Assembly (NCBI RefSeq): GCF_001742185.1
Contig: NZ_CP015750.1
Location: 124,001-188,000 of the forward strand
Origin: Pectobacterium wasabiae CFBP 3304
Lineage (GTDB): Bacteria > Pseudomonadota > Gammaproteobacteria > Enterobacterales > Enterobacteriaceae
DNA: 64,000 nt
Direction of reading: 5' to 3'
Positions 16,290 to 24,964 of this stretch are shown in pieces (the first letter of the stretch is position 1; every line of letters starts with the position of its first letter). The notes beneath the pieces are model-generated. The model saw nothing but the letters and a program-made list of their open reading frames with translations. It was not told the DNA's origin and did not search any database. A program made the translations under genes and the position numbers.

Positions 16290-17861
16290 ATGGCGAATTT
16301 ATCTGAACAAGAAAGCTGGATTGATGGGATTTATCAGCTTGAAACATCGGACCCGGTTGTCGCGGGCCCTGGGGGAATTTCCAACCGTCAGGCTGAACAG
16401 TTAGCCAGCCGCACGGCTTACCTGAAAAAAGCGCAGGAAACGACGGGCGATAGTTTGCAAAAGCATCTCGCCGCCAGCGATCCGCATGCGCAATATGCCC
16501 CCAAAAATAGCCCGGCGCTAACGGGAACGCCCACCGCGCCAACCACAGTGCAAACGGCAAATAACACGCAAATTGCCACCACGGCCTTTGTGAAATCGGC
16601 CATTGCCGCACTGATCAATGGTTCTCCGGCTGCGCTCGATACACTGCAAGAGCTGGCGAATGCGTTAGGTAACGATCCACATTTCAGCACAACCATATTG
16701 AATGCGATTGCTGATGTAAAAACGGATGCGGCCAATAAGCTGAATGCCCATGCTTCCATTATCGATGCACACCCCCAGTATGCGCCGAAAGCCAGCCCTG
16801 TATTCACGGGAACACCCACAGCGCCAACGGCAGCCTCCGGTGCGAATGACACGCAACTGGCGACCACGGCCTTTGTGAAAGCGGCTGTGACGGCGTTGGT
16901 TAATGGTTCCCCGGCAGCGCTCGATACGCTGCAGGAGCTGGCGAACGCATTAGGTAATGATCCGAACTTCAGCACAACGGTGCTGAATGCACTGGCGGGG
17001 AAGCTGGCGAAAGACCAGAACGGGGCAGATATTCCGAATAAAGCAGAGTTTCGTAAAAATATGGGACTCGAAAAACAAACGGGGATGGATGATACAACTA
17101 CTGGACGCATGATTATCAACGGCGGCCATGGACTGGGCGCAAATGCACGTCCGCGGCCTAATGGCTCAACTGGTGGCGAAATGGGATGTGGATTTTTCTC
17201 ATATAGCGCGAACCAAGCTGACAACCCGTTTCCAGGCACAGGCGCATCAGGTATTCACGTTCAGGAAGCCGCAACATATGGATGGGATTTACTAGGTAGA
17301 GACAGTGTCAGTCTATCATTTAAATTACGTCAGTTTTCATATAACTCAGTTAGTCAGTGGGTTGACATTTGGCATTCAGAAAATCTGAATCCAGCGGCGA
17401 TTGGCGCTATGCCAACATCTGAACTCACTGGCATCCCCCTGCCATTCCCTGGCGCTGTCGCCCCCCTAGGTTGGCTGAAATGTAACGGTCAGCAGTTCGA
17501 CACCGCGCAATTTCCTGTTTTAGCATCCCACTATCCGAACGGTTTCTTGCCCGATTTACGTGGAGAATTTATCCGTGGCTGGGATGACGGACGCGGGGCT
17601 GATGCTGGCCGTGCGCTACTGTCAGCACAAACTGATGCAATAAGAAATATTACCGCATCGCGAATTGGTGTTGCGGAATGGACCAGTGGTGAAGATTCGG
17701 GAGCATTTTCAACAACATTTAACAATAGTGCACAATTAGGTTCTGGTACAGGCTCTTGTCGGTGGGGAAACTTAACTTTTGACGCATCCCGAACTGTCCC
17801 AACAGCAAACGAAAACCGTCCCCGTAATATCGCCTTTAACTACATCGTGAGAGCAGCATAA
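16290..17861 (+). CDS. Phage tail fibre protein with collar domain (orphan)
   Basis: A full-length tail fibre of about 523 residues. The N-terminus (NLSEQESWIDGIYQLETSDP, then GGISNRQAEQLASRTAYLKK) is the baseplate-attachment segment common to enterobacterial phage and phage-tail-like bacteriocin fibres. The shaft contains two near-identical 73-residue units at nucleotides 16494-16712 and 16779-16997 (FTGTPTAPT...AFVKAAV...LDTLQELANALGNDP). The C-terminus has a phage collar domain (PFPGAVAPLGWLKCNGQQF, LPDLRGEFIRGWDDGRGAD), normally beside the receptor-binding tip. ATG 16290 has an AGGAG at 9 bases; the ATG at 16284 is too close to it. The assembly gene follows with a 1-base overlap. No other phage gene is near, so this is an isolated fibre cassette between nasR and yidH. 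Confidence 0.92.
   Translation: MANLSEQESWIDGIYQLETSDPVVAGPGGISNRQAEQLASRTAYLKKAQETTGDSLQKHLAASDPHAQYAPKNSPALTGTPTAPTTVQTANNTQIATTAFVKSAIAALINGSPAALDTLQELANALGNDPHFSTTILNAIADVKTDAANKLNAHASIIDAHPQYAPKASPVFTGTPTAPTAASGANDTQLATTAFVKAAVTALVNGSPAALDTLQELANALGNDPNFSTTVLNALAGKLAKDQNGADIPNKAEFRKNMGLEKQTGMDDTTTGRMIINGGHGLGANARPRPNGSTGGEMGCGFFSYSANQADNPFPGTGASGIHVQEAATYGWDLLGRDSVSLSFKLRQFSYNSVSQWVDIWHSENLNPAAIGAMPTSELTGIPLPFPGAVAPLGWLKCNGQQFDTAQFPVLASHYPNGFLPDLRGEFIRGWDDGRGADAGRALLSAQTDAIRNITASRIGVAEWTSGEDSGAFSTTFNNSAQLGSGTGSCRWGNLTFDASRTVPTANENRPRNIAFNYIVRAA
16494..16997 (+). repeat. Direct tandem duplication in the fibre shaft (2 x 219 nt, period 285 nt)
   Basis: Units 16494-16712 and 16779-16997 encode 73-residue segments that differ at few positions. 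The nucleotide sequences are also close (for example ACGGGAAC[G/A]CCCAC[C/A]GCGCCAAC). The unit includes the trimerising LDTLQELANALGNDP segment. Confidence 0.9.
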
Positions 17862-18478
17862 TGAGCACCTATTCAACACAAATTAAAAACGCAGAACTGA
17901 ATGAACGTGGGTTGGCTATCAACGAAGGCTGGATCACGGTTTATCACGTTAATCCGGCTACGCGGGAATACCAAACCGCCAGCTATGAATATGTGATGCA
18001 AGGTGTCGGCCTGCCTGCTGACAGTTACACCGACGAACCACAATTGCCGCCAGTTGGACAAGCCCTGCGCCGTTCCGCTGATGGTACATTGTGGGAATCG
18101 GTGCCGGACTATCGCGGCCAGACGGTTTACAACACGGAAACCCGTCAAGCTCAGACTGTTACGCAGTTAGGAGAGTTGTCTGATGACTTCACGTTGCTGC
18201 AACCAGAAACCGAATTTGATAAATGGAACGGTAAGCAGTGGGGGCTCGATCAAGCCGCACAAGCCGCCGCCGCTATCAAAAATGCACAGCAGGAGCTTGC
18301 TACACGCAAAGTCGCAGCCACGTCTCGCATTAATGAATTGACGTATGCCGTTAACCTCAATATTGCGACAGATGCGGAGAAAGACGCGCTTGCAGAATGG
18401 CAGAAATACGCGGTGCTGCTGAGCCGTGTAGCGGTAAATACTGATGAGTTCGACTGGCCAAACTCGCCGAATTCATAA
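17861..18478 (+). CDS. Tail fibre assembly protein (Tfa family)
   Basis: A 205-residue chaperone-like protein of the Caudovirales tail fibre assembly (Tfa/Caudo_TAP) family. It helps trimerisation of the preceding fibre and may stay bound to its tip. The typical C-terminal part is present, with FDKWNGKQWGLD, then an alanine-rich helix and a helical segment (AEKDALAEWQKYAVLLSRV) ending in DEFDWP. Its ATG overlaps the fibre stop (TAATG), so the two are translated together. The gene appears intact. Assignment is confident, as the pair order fibre-tfa is standard. Confidence 0.92.
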   Translation: MSTYSTQIKNAELNERGLAINEGWITVYHVNPATREYQTASYEYVMQGVGLPADSYTDEPQLPPVGQALRRSADGTLWESVPDYRGQTVYNTETRQAQTVTQLGELSDDFTLLQPETEFDKWNGKQWGLDQAAQAAAAIKNAQQELATRKVAATSRINELTYAVNLNIATDAEKDALAEWQKYAVLLSRVAVNTDEFDWPNSPNS

Positions 18479-18609
18479 CGGGAATTTGTCATTTTCTTAC
18501 GATCTGCGAGATAGTTAACACGATACATTTATCATACGGCACATCGTAAAGTGGTGCTCTGTCTGGTAGAACATCACACTGGGAAAGATACTGCGTAACA
18601 ACCGTGTTT

Positions 18610-18644
18610 GGCAGGCCATTTCATTCTTACGGAAATGGCCTGTC
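18610..18644 (+). terminator. Hairpin downstream of the fibre cassette
   Basis: GGCAGGCCATTTC pairs with GAAATGGCCTGTC (13 pairs, one G-U) around ATTCTTACG. There is no T-run after it, so it may be a processing or boundary hairpin rather than an efficient terminator. Confidence 0.45.
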
Positions 18645-18735
18645 GTGTTACCCTCTTACACGATGCCAACTCCGCCGCGGTAACGGTAACCAAAGCGCGC
18701 GTTAAACAACATTCAACCTGAAATCAGACGACAAC

Positions 18736-19101
18736 ATGACAACACCCAGACAGGAAAAGACCCCGTGGTGGAGTCAGGGGAAAACCCCGGACTACCGTTT
18801 TTCATTAGCGAATGAGCGCACCTTTCTGGCGTGGATTCGTACTGCGCTGGCGTTTCTCGCAGGTGCGGTCGGTATCGATCAATTTACCGTGCACATCGAT
18901 CCGTTGGTGCGTCAGGGGTTGGCTCTGTTGCTGGTCGTCTGCGCGGCGCTGCTTGGCGGTTTGGCTTATCGCCGCTGGGTCAGCAATGAAAAGGCCATGC
19001 GGCAGGAAAATGATATGCCGTACACGCCGATGTTGCTGATCGTGACGCTGTTTATCACCCTCATTGCCCTCGCGCTTGCCGCCATGATTCTGTTCGGGTA
19101 A
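18736..19101 (+). CDS. yidH: DUF202 inner-membrane protein YidH
   Basis: A 121-residue membrane protein with three predicted membrane segments (about residues 37-55, 61-78 and 98-119) and the DUF202 start DYRFSLANERTFLAWIRTALAF. Similar in length and sequence to E. coli YidH. Function unknown; DUF202 proteins also occur as domains of yeast vacuolar chaperones. It precedes yidG by 3 bases, as in E. coli, so the two form a pair. Confidence 0.93.
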   Translation: MTTPRQEKTPWWSQGKTPDYRFSLANERTFLAWIRTALAFLAGAVGIDQFTVHIDPLVRQGLALLLVVCAALLGGLAYRRWVSNEKAMRQENDMPYTPMLLIVTLFITLIALALAAMILFG

Positions 19102-19104
19102 CGC

Positions 19105-19431
19105 ATGGAAACCCCTCGCGATCCGGGATTGCAGCCACAGCGAACCGGCATGGCCTGGTCCCGCACGCTGTTTGTAATGTTGATCAACAGCCTGCTGTGT
19201 TTTCGCCTCAGCATGGTAGACGACAGCCGCGCAGTGTTTGCCTGCGCCATGCTGTTGTTATGCGTTTCCGCGCTGATGTCGGTGCTAGCGATTGTGCGTT
19301 ATCGTTTTAATGCCAGTTGCCAGTTGGTGCTATCGCGCATTAGTCACGGGCTGATCGTGATGACATCAGCGTCCATTGTGATCACTGCGCTAGTATTGCT
19401 GCTGCATTTCAGTGGCGTGTGGCAGAGGTAG
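19105..19431 (+). CDS. yidG: DUF202 inner-membrane protein YidG
   Basis: A 108-residue DUF202 membrane protein. It begins with DPGLQPQRTGMAWSRTLFVML, the family motif in the same place as in YidH, and has about three membrane segments. It follows yidH by 3 bases and is probably co-translated. A shared role of the pair in the inner membrane is likely, but no biochemical function is known to me. Confidence 0.92.
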   Translation: METPRDPGLQPQRTGMAWSRTLFVMLINSLLCFRLSMVDDSRAVFACAMLLLCVSALMSVLAIVRYRFNASCQLVLSRISHGLIVMTSASIVITALVLLLHFSGVWQR

Positions 19432-19448
19432 GTTTTCTGAAAGAAAGG

Positions 19449-19474
19449 CGGTGAAGCCCAAATGTGCTTCACCG
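19449..19474. terminator. Bidirectional hairpin between yidG and fdhE
   Basis: Perfect 9-base stem CGGTGAAGC/GCTTCACCG with an 8-base loop between the convergent 3' ends of yidG and fdhE. On the minus strand it is followed by CCTTTCTTTC, a weak pyrimidine tract. Confidence 0.6.
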
Positions 19475-19484
19475 AGTAAACCGA

Positions 19485-20414
19485 TTATTCGATCGAACTT
19501 TCCGGGAACAGGAACGGGTTGATGCTACTGCGAGAAAAGCCCTCTTCCTCCATCTTCACATCCAGCACCAGCGACGCCAGATCGTCGGCGACGGCTTCCA
19601 CACGGTGATCTTTTTCCTGATATAACAGCTTCAGGTACGTGCCGCAGTGACCACAGCTTTCCGCTTTGATTGCGGAGTTTTCACTATCCAGCGACCAGTA
19701 ATTAAGCTCGCTCGATTCTTCGCAGTTGCTGCATTTCACCCGCACCATGTGCCATTCGCTTTCACACAGATTACAGTGCAGATAGCGCAGTCCGCTGGAC
19801 GTGCCTAACTGCACCACACCCGATACCGGAATACTGCCGCACACCGGGCAGAACTGGCGATGTTCACCGGGTACGGCACGTGCTTTACCGGGCAACAGAC
19901 CAGCCATCTGCGCCCAGAACAGCGACAATGCCGCCCAGATGAACGGAGCTTTATCGTTATTTTCGGCTCTAAACTCGTGTTGCAGCAGCGCCGTTGCCTG
20001 TTCTTCCAACTCCTGCTCTGAGGCTTTTTCCAGATTCTCCAGCGTGGCTAACACCTGCCCGCTGGCATCCGGTTTCAATTCTTCAATCAACGCACGCAGC
20101 AGCGTATGCCAGTGCGCATCACGCGGGAACACCGCGATATCGAGCGGCGGGCGTTCGCCGGACTGTTTCAGCACGTCACTCAGGTCAAGCTGCAACGGAT
20201 GATCGTGCAACACCTTCTGCTGAGCCTCCACTACGCCTGCGGCGAAGATGAGATAATCCCCCAGCGGGTGATCTTCAGCTAGCTGACGCAGACGCTCCGC
20301 ACGGCTGCTGTACAGACTCTTCAGATTGGCGAAAAGCAACGGAGGAATATTTCCTTCCGGCATCGATTTTTCATTCTGTTCTAACTGTTCCTGAGGAACA
20401 ATACGAATACTCAT
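19485..20414 (-). CDS. fdhE: Formate dehydrogenase accessory protein FdhE
   Basis: Cytosolic factor needed for activity of the respiratory formate dehydrogenases (FdnGHI/FdoGHI). At 309 residues it has the usual length. Four CxxC pairs form the rubredoxin-like iron site: Cys189/192, Cys214/217, Cys228/231 and Cys254/257. The N-terminal helical half matches the family ([20 protein letters not shown]). In E. coli fdhE follows fdoGHI; here the upstream neighbour is ydcR and no formate dehydrogenase gene is present within 20 kb, so its client enzyme is encoded elsewhere or not at all. The gene looks intact. Confidence 0.95.
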   Translation of the reverse strand: MSIRIVPQEQLEQNEKSMPEGNIPPLLFANLKSLYSSRAERLRQLAEDHPLGDYLIFAAGVVEAQQKVLHDHPLQLDLSDVLKQSGERPPLDIAVFPRDAHWHTLLRALIEELKPDASGQVLATLENLEKASEQELEEQATALLQHEFRAENNDKAPFIWAALSLFWAQMAGLLPGKARAVPGEHRQFCPVCGSIPVSGVVQLGTSSGLRYLHCNLCESEWHMVRVKCSNCEESSELNYWSLDSENSAIKAESCGHCGTYLKLLYQEKDHRVEAVADDLASLVLDVKMEEEGFSRSSINPFLFPESSIE

Positions 20415-20667
20415 CAGGGGGATTTTTCCTGTTATTTACGTTGTCTATCCGATAGATTTCGGGGTGCAGGAAGGCCGCCAGCGCGGTCCGAAAGATAGCG
20501 GGTATAGCTCACCTTTGGCCGAGATTATACTCATCATGCCTATCGACTTCCTGATTTCCGGCAAGGTTATGGCTGTTTTTCGCCATCAACGATTCTTTGC
20601 CATCAATAGGGTTACCTTCCGTCATGACGTAGACAGTAGCAGAAAAGCGGCAAACCTCTCCACACCT

Positions 20668-22113
20668 CTAAAGAGGTGTTCGCGTCAGACATTCGTTTAT
20701 CTGTGCCCGAATCAGCGCCGCTAATACGGTCACGCTTTGTTCACAACGTTCATCCCATTCGTAGGAAGCGTTAAAACGGAAATAGCGATCGAATTGGTCA
20801 CCGGTCGTAAACATTTTCCCCGGCGCAATGCTAATGCCCCGCTCCAGCGCACGACGGTAAAGCACCGTACTGCTGACGCCTTCCGGCAATTCCAGCCAGA
20901 GAAAATAGCCGCCTTGCGAAGGATGAATACGAACTTCACCCGGCACATGTCGGCGTAACGACTGTAACGCCGCCTGTTTACGCTGCTCCAGCGCCCGCCG
21001 CAGGCGACGCAGATGGCTGTCATAGCTGCTGGTCGCCAGATAGTCCGCAATCGCCAGTTGCATTGGTGCGCTGGTTGATAATGTACTCATTAGCTGTAAA
21101 CGTTGAAGATTTCCCGCATAGCGCCCCGCAGCCACCCAGCCGATACGAAATCCTGCCACCAGATTTTTAGAAAACGAGGAACAGTGCAGAACCGTCCCTT
21201 TTTTATCCAACGCCTTAGCGGGTAGCGGCCGTTGCAGACCGGCGTATAGCTCGCTATAGACGTCGTCCTCGACCAGCCCGACATCGTGTTTTTCCAGCAT
21301 CGCCACCAGCCGCTGCTTCTTCTCCCAGGACAACGTATAGCCGAGCGGGTTATGGAAATTGGTCATCAGCCAGCAGGCTTTGATCGGGTAGTCATTCAAC
21401 GCCTGCTGCAACGCATCAAGATCGATGCCCTGCTGCGGATCGGTCGCAATCGCAATGGCCTTGAGCTTAAGGCGTTCAATCGCCTGTAGCGCACCGTAAA
21501 AAGCCGGAGACTCGATCACCACGTAATCACCCGGCTCCGTCAATACCTGAAGGCTGAGGTTGAGGGACTCCATCGCCCCTGCTGTAATCACAATTTCATC
21601 GGGCGAGACGGCTATTCCCTGCAATGCATAGCGCTGGGCGATGCTCTTCCTCAGATTCTCGTTACCCGGCGGTAAATTATCCAGTGCACTTTGTGGTTGC
21701 ATATGGCGTGCTACCGAGGCCAGTGAACGCGTTAACTGGCGCTGCGGAAAGAGCTGTGGATCGGGAAATGCCGATCCGAACGGCATCACCGCTGGATCTT
21801 TGCTGGCTTGAAGCACGTCAAAAATGAACGCGTTAACATCTACATCTTCGGTAATCTGAACGCGATTCTGCCCGACTGGCGAATGTGAACTGTCTGTTAG
21901 CGATAATTGCGGGGCCACGTAGTAACCAGACTGCGGGCGCGACACAATCAGCCCTTGGCTTTCCAGCAGTTGATACGCGTGCAGTACCGTCATTAGGCTC
22001 ATACCCGCATGCAGCGATTTTTCCCGCAGCGAGGGTAATTTGTCGCCCGGCCGCCAGATGCCTTCCTGAAGCTGCTCACGGATCTGGTGGGCAAGCTGTT
22101 CAAACTTTGCCAT
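20668..22113 (-). CDS. ydcR: MocR-type regulator YdcR (GntR HTH + aminotransferase domain)
   Basis: A 481-residue transcription factor. Residues 1-75 are a GntR winged helix (IREQLQEGIWRPGDKLPSLREKSLHAGMS). The rest is a fold-type I aminotransferase-like domain that binds PLP through the Lys in HCSSFSKNLVAGFRIGW. Other cofactor motifs, NPLGYTLS and VEDDVYSELY, are present. Sequence is very close to E. coli YdcR over its length. The ATG at 22113 starts the HTH; the ORF extension to 22209 has no ribosome-binding site. Targets are not known. MocR proteins often control the gene next to them, and the adjacent amidotransferase gene (109 bases upstream, same strand) is a candidate. Confidence 0.93.
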   Translation of the reverse strand: MAKFEQLAHQIREQLQEGIWRPGDKLPSLREKSLHAGMSLMTVLHAYQLLESQGLIVSRPQSGYYVAPQLSLTDSSHSPVGQNRVQITEDVDVNAFIFDVLQASKDPAVMPFGSAFPDPQLFPQRQLTRSLASVARHMQPQSALDNLPPGNENLRKSIAQRYALQGIAVSPDEIVITAGAMESLNLSLQVLTEPGDYVVIESPAFYGALQAIERLKLKAIAIATDPQQGIDLDALQQALNDYPIKACWLMTNFHNPLGYTLSWEKKQRLVAMLEKHDVGLVEDDVYSELYAGLQRPLPAKALDKKGTVLHCSSFSKNLVAGFRIGWVAAGRYAGNLQRLQLMSTLSTSAPMQLAIADYLATSSYDSHLRRLRRALEQRKQAALQSLRRHVPGEVRIHPSQGGYFLWLELPEGVSSTVLYRRALERGISIAPGKMFTTGDQFDRYFRFNASYEWDERCEQSVTVLAALIRAQINECLTRTPL

Positions 22114-22221
22114 AGCACTACGGTTTCGCTGGATGAGTATGTCATTATTTTGGGTTCGATCATCACCAATAGATGGCGATCGAACAGGACGTGTTATCGC
22201 AAACCACACTTCAAGCGAGGG

Positions 22222-22944
22222 CTATTTCGCCGCGTAGCACGCGACAAAATCCAGCAGGATCTTACGCGCCCAGACAGGTTCTTGTTGAATATCCATCATC
22301 CGATCCACATCCCAACCGCCCTGTCGCAGCGCCGTTTCATTATGGCGCAAGCACGTCAGCATGATATCCGCGCTGAATTCCGGGTGAAATTGTACCGTTA
22401 AGACTTTCTCGCTGTAGCGGATAATCTGACAGCCATCCATCTCTGAGCTCGCCAGCACCTGCGCGCCTTCCGGCGCTTCCAGCACGGATTGCTGGTGGGT
22501 CAGGTAAGCGCCAAACTGCGGCGGATAGTCACGCAGTAAGGGATCTTGTGCCGCAACATCATTGGTTGTAACCATCTGAACGCCGACTTCCTTGCCGTTC
22601 GGGTTATCGCCTACTTTGCCGCCCAGCGCATCGGCCAGCAGTTGATGCCCATAACACACGCCTAGCAGCGGAACATCCGCGTAATACGCCTCGCGCAGCC
22701 AGCCAGCGGTGTATTCGCTCCAGTCCAGCCGATCTGTGACCATCGACCACGAGCCGGAGATAATCGCCGCCGCCAGCGTATCGAACGGCGGCAATGGTTC
22801 CCCAAGATCGGGGCGAACCACCCGCACCGGCTGCGTTTTACCTTGTACCGCATCGGCAAACCACTTCCCTTGTTGCCCAATCTGAGACGCAATGCCTTCC
22901 GGCGGTTGACCCAACTGAATCACCAGCAATACCTTTTCGCTCAT
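22222..22944 (-). CDS. Class I glutamine amidotransferase-like protein
   Basis: A 240-residue cytosolic protein of the GATase1 fold. It has the nucleophile Cys97 in GVCYGHQ and the His187-x-Glu189 pair in QFHPEF, so the triad that releases ammonia from glutamine (or hydrolyses a gamma-glutamyl bond) is complete. It lacks a synthetase domain, so it works alone or with an unknown partner; close relatives are annotated as GMP synthase-like or gamma-glutamyl hydrolases. The gene is upstream of ydcR in the same direction. Substrate unknown. Confidence 0.88.
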   Translation of the reverse strand: MSEKVLLVIQLGQPPEGIASQIGQQGKWFADAVQGKTQPVRVVRPDLGEPLPPFDTLAAAIISGSWSMVTDRLDWSEYTAGWLREAYYADVPLLGVCYGHQLLADALGGKVGDNPNGKEVGVQMVTTNDVAAQDPLLRDYPPQFGAYLTHQQSVLEAPEGAQVLASSEMDGCQIIRYSEKVLTVQFHPEFSADIMLTCLRHNETALRQGGWDVDRMMDIQQEPVWARKILLDFVACYAAK

Positions 22945-23165
22945 CGTCCTGTTCTACCTGTATTCGAAAAACCATCAGTCTGGAAAATCAAAAGAAATGC
23001 AACATTCGTCGCTTACAACGAACGTAGCACTCTGTCTTCATGAAAACCAGTCCTTATGAAAACGAATCCCTGAGCAAACCAAACACCATGCAAACCTCAG
23101 CATAGTGAAAACGACGGGATTATCTGGTCATTAGGAAGGTGGATAACCGGAGGGGAGATCTGGGC

Positions 23166-23642
23166 TTATGCAGAGGGTTGTTGCCGATAGGCCAGCGAGA
23201 AAATATCGTAGAAATCAACATCACCTTTCGTGCGTTGAATCTTCTCTATCCCCGCTTTCACAGCGGACGGGACCTGCTCGTTGCGTAGCAGTTTATCCAG
23301 CGTGTCCTGCGATACATGGCGGATCGTAAACCACTCGCCATTGTAGCAAACGCGTAAATCCAGCGTATCAATGTCTTCAAAGCGATAAGTCGGGTTGATA
23401 TCTATCGAGAGTGCCAGCGACATCACCAACAGGAAAACGGTAAAGCCAATCAGGTACGGCAAACCAAAATAAGGGGCGTAATATAAGATCATCGCAACCG
23501 GCACGTAACTTACCAGCATCGCGCCAAACAGATAGGGATGTGACTGCATGAATTTGCGGCTAAAACGTATTTTATTATCGCGTTTTTCTTCCCGATTAAT
23601 ACGTTCAATCTCTTCAGTCAGAAGGCGTTTTACTTCATCCAT
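23166..23642 (-). CDS. ylaC: Inner-membrane protein YlaC
   Basis: A 158-residue protein with a charged N-terminus (MDEVKRLLTEEIERINREEKRDNK), two membrane segments (about residues 39-58 and 62-80) and a cytosolic C-terminal domain containing RFEDIDTLDLRVCYNGEWF and FYDIFSLA. It is clearly related to E. coli YlaC. Several in-frame ATGs lie close together upstream (to 23675); I use the one that aligns with the E. coli start. Function unknown. It stands alone between a divergent-looking gap and the haem operon. Confidence 0.85.
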   Translation of the reverse strand: MDEVKRLLTEEIERINREEKRDNKIRFSRKFMQSHPYLFGAMLVSYVPVAMILYYAPYFGLPYLIGFTVFLLVMSLALSIDINPTYRFEDIDTLDLRVCYNGEWFTIRHVSQDTLDKLLRNEQVPSAVKAGIEKIQRTKGDVDFYDIFSLAYRQQPSA

Positions 23643-23776
23643 CGTCATCACCATCATACGTATAAAAACTGTCATGCTTTAACAAAAACACAACACGGTT
23701 GGCGCTGATTAGAACATAGGCATACAAGAGATAACAGATACAGTTTTCGACAGATTGACTATAACAGTTCGTTTGA

Positions 23777-23799
23777 TGCCGGGATGAACGATCCCGGCA
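23777..23799 (-). terminator. Hairpin after chuY
   Basis: Perfect 9-base stem TGCCGGGAT/ATCCCGGCA with a 5-base loop, 25 bases past the chuY stop. There is no T-run on either side, so termination strength is uncertain. Confidence 0.45.
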
Positions 23800-23823
23800 G
23801 CATGGATGACGCAATCGCGAGGA

Positions 23824-24453
23824 TTACGGAATGGCGGGCATCGTGAGATCGGGATCGATCAGATTGTAAATGTGATTACCGAACACAGGCTGTTGCAGCA
23901 GTTGATCAACCGCCAACGCCACATCCCAACGAGAGACTAACCCCAGCGTAGCCGCACCTTGTGTGAGTTGCGCATTGTGCGTCGCGACCACATCCAGCAG
24001 GCCACCGGGACGAACAATACAGTGATCCAACGTACTGCTTTGCAACCAACTTTCTGCCAGCGATTTCTCACGTACCGCGAAACCAAACGCAGCTCTGGCG
24101 CGTGGCGACAACTGCGGCCAAGTGTCGCCACAGCCCAGCGAGGTCACCAACAGCATACGCTTGATGCCAGCCTGTTCTGCACCATCGATCACCGTCCGGT
24201 GCCCTTGATAATTTACCGTACCGCCGCCCATCGTCGATACCACAATGGCCGAGGGGCCAGCCACGCGACAGGCCTCTGCTACCGTTTCCGGGTCACAGGC
24301 ATCGCCTTCCACCACGGTCATACCCTGTTCGCGCCAGTGTTTGGCCTGTTCAGGGTTGCGTAATACCAGTACTACCGCCTGCTCGCACTCAATAGCTCGC
24401 TGTAATAAGCAGGCGCCGACCCCATTGCCTGCGCCAAAAAGTAACCATGTCAT
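23824..24453 (-). CDS. chuY: NAD(P)-binding SDR/NmrA-like protein, probable anaerobilin reductase ChuY
   Basis: A 209-residue Rossmann protein with the dinucleotide-binding motif GAGNGVG (residues 7-13), the NmrA-like pattern for a hidden second motif (STMGGGTVNY) and an LLVTSLGCGD strand. Third gene of the chuW-hutX-chuY operon; its ATG overlaps the hutX stop as ATGA. In enterohaemorrhagic E. coli the same gene order encodes ChuY, which reduces anaerobilin, the linear tetrapyrrole made by ChuW. Size, fold and position agree, so I transfer that role by context. In Vibrio-type loci this position is occupied by HutZ instead. Confidence 0.8.
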   Translation of the reverse strand: MTWLLFGAGNGVGACLLQRAIECEQAVVLVLRNPEQAKHWREQGMTVVEGDACDPETVAEACRVAGPSAIVVSTMGGGTVNYQGHRTVIDGAEQAGIKRMLLVTSLGCGDTWPQLSPRARAAFGFAVREKSLAESWLQSSTLDHCIVRPGGLLDVVATHNAQLTQGAATLGLVSRWDVALAVDQLLQQPVFGNHIYNLIDPDLTMPAIP

Positions 24454-24950
24454 ACCTGCTCCGGTTGTAATTCACTCGCCAGCGCATGGAACGCCTCAAC
24501 CTGAGCGCTCAGCAGTTGGCGGTGGCTGTCTCGTCCAAGGAAGATTTTAAACATCGCCGCACCACTGGCATTAAAGAACACCACGGAGGCTGTGTCCATC
24601 CCCATGAACTTGCGTTCAATAAACGCAATATGCTGACAGCTCGTCGCACGGATATGTCCGCTCAGGCCATTTTTGCCACGCAAATTAAAATAACCGTGGC
24701 GATGCGTACCGGTTGGCAGCTCGCTCTTAAACTCCAGAATCGCATCCGCTGTGTGGCTAATGAGCGTCACTTCACCCCAGGTCGCAATCGTGTCCCACAC
24801 CTGATCGAAACGATCGCCCGTCACCAGCGCACGCTGATCCGCAGGCAACGCCTCAACGACAGCAAACAGCGAGGTATTGTATTTTCCAGCAATCTCTTCC
24901 AATGTGCCATCAGGGTTGGTTGCCAGTAATTCATTCAGTGTCATGGTCAT
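24450..24950 (-). CDS. hutX: Haem utilisation cytosolic carrier HutX/ChuX
   Basis: A 166-residue haem-binding protein of the HutX/ChuX/HugX family, related to half of ChuS. It receives haem in the cytosol and passes it to the degrading enzyme. Family features are the N-terminal helix LNELLATNPDGTLEEIA and the sheet segment KSELPTGTHRHGYFNLRG...LSGHIRATSCQHIAFIERKFMG. Start 24950 has GGAG at 8 bases. It lies 14 bases after chuW and overlaps chuY, so all three form one operon, expected to be Fur-controlled. Confidence 0.93.
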   Translation of the reverse strand: MTMTLNELLATNPDGTLEEIAGKYNTSLFAVVEALPADQRALVTGDRFDQVWDTIATWGEVTLISHTADAILEFKSELPTGTHRHGYFNLRGKNGLSGHIRATSCQHIAFIERKFMGMDTASVVFFNASGAAMFKIFLGRDSHRQLLSAQVEAFHALASELQPEQV

Positions 24951-24964
24951 GGTTGCGTCTCCGG

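Noticed and set aside
16418..17239. 273-codon minus-strand frame opposite the tail fibre gene
   Set aside because: Mirrors the repeated fibre coding sequence, including the duplication; no independent support.
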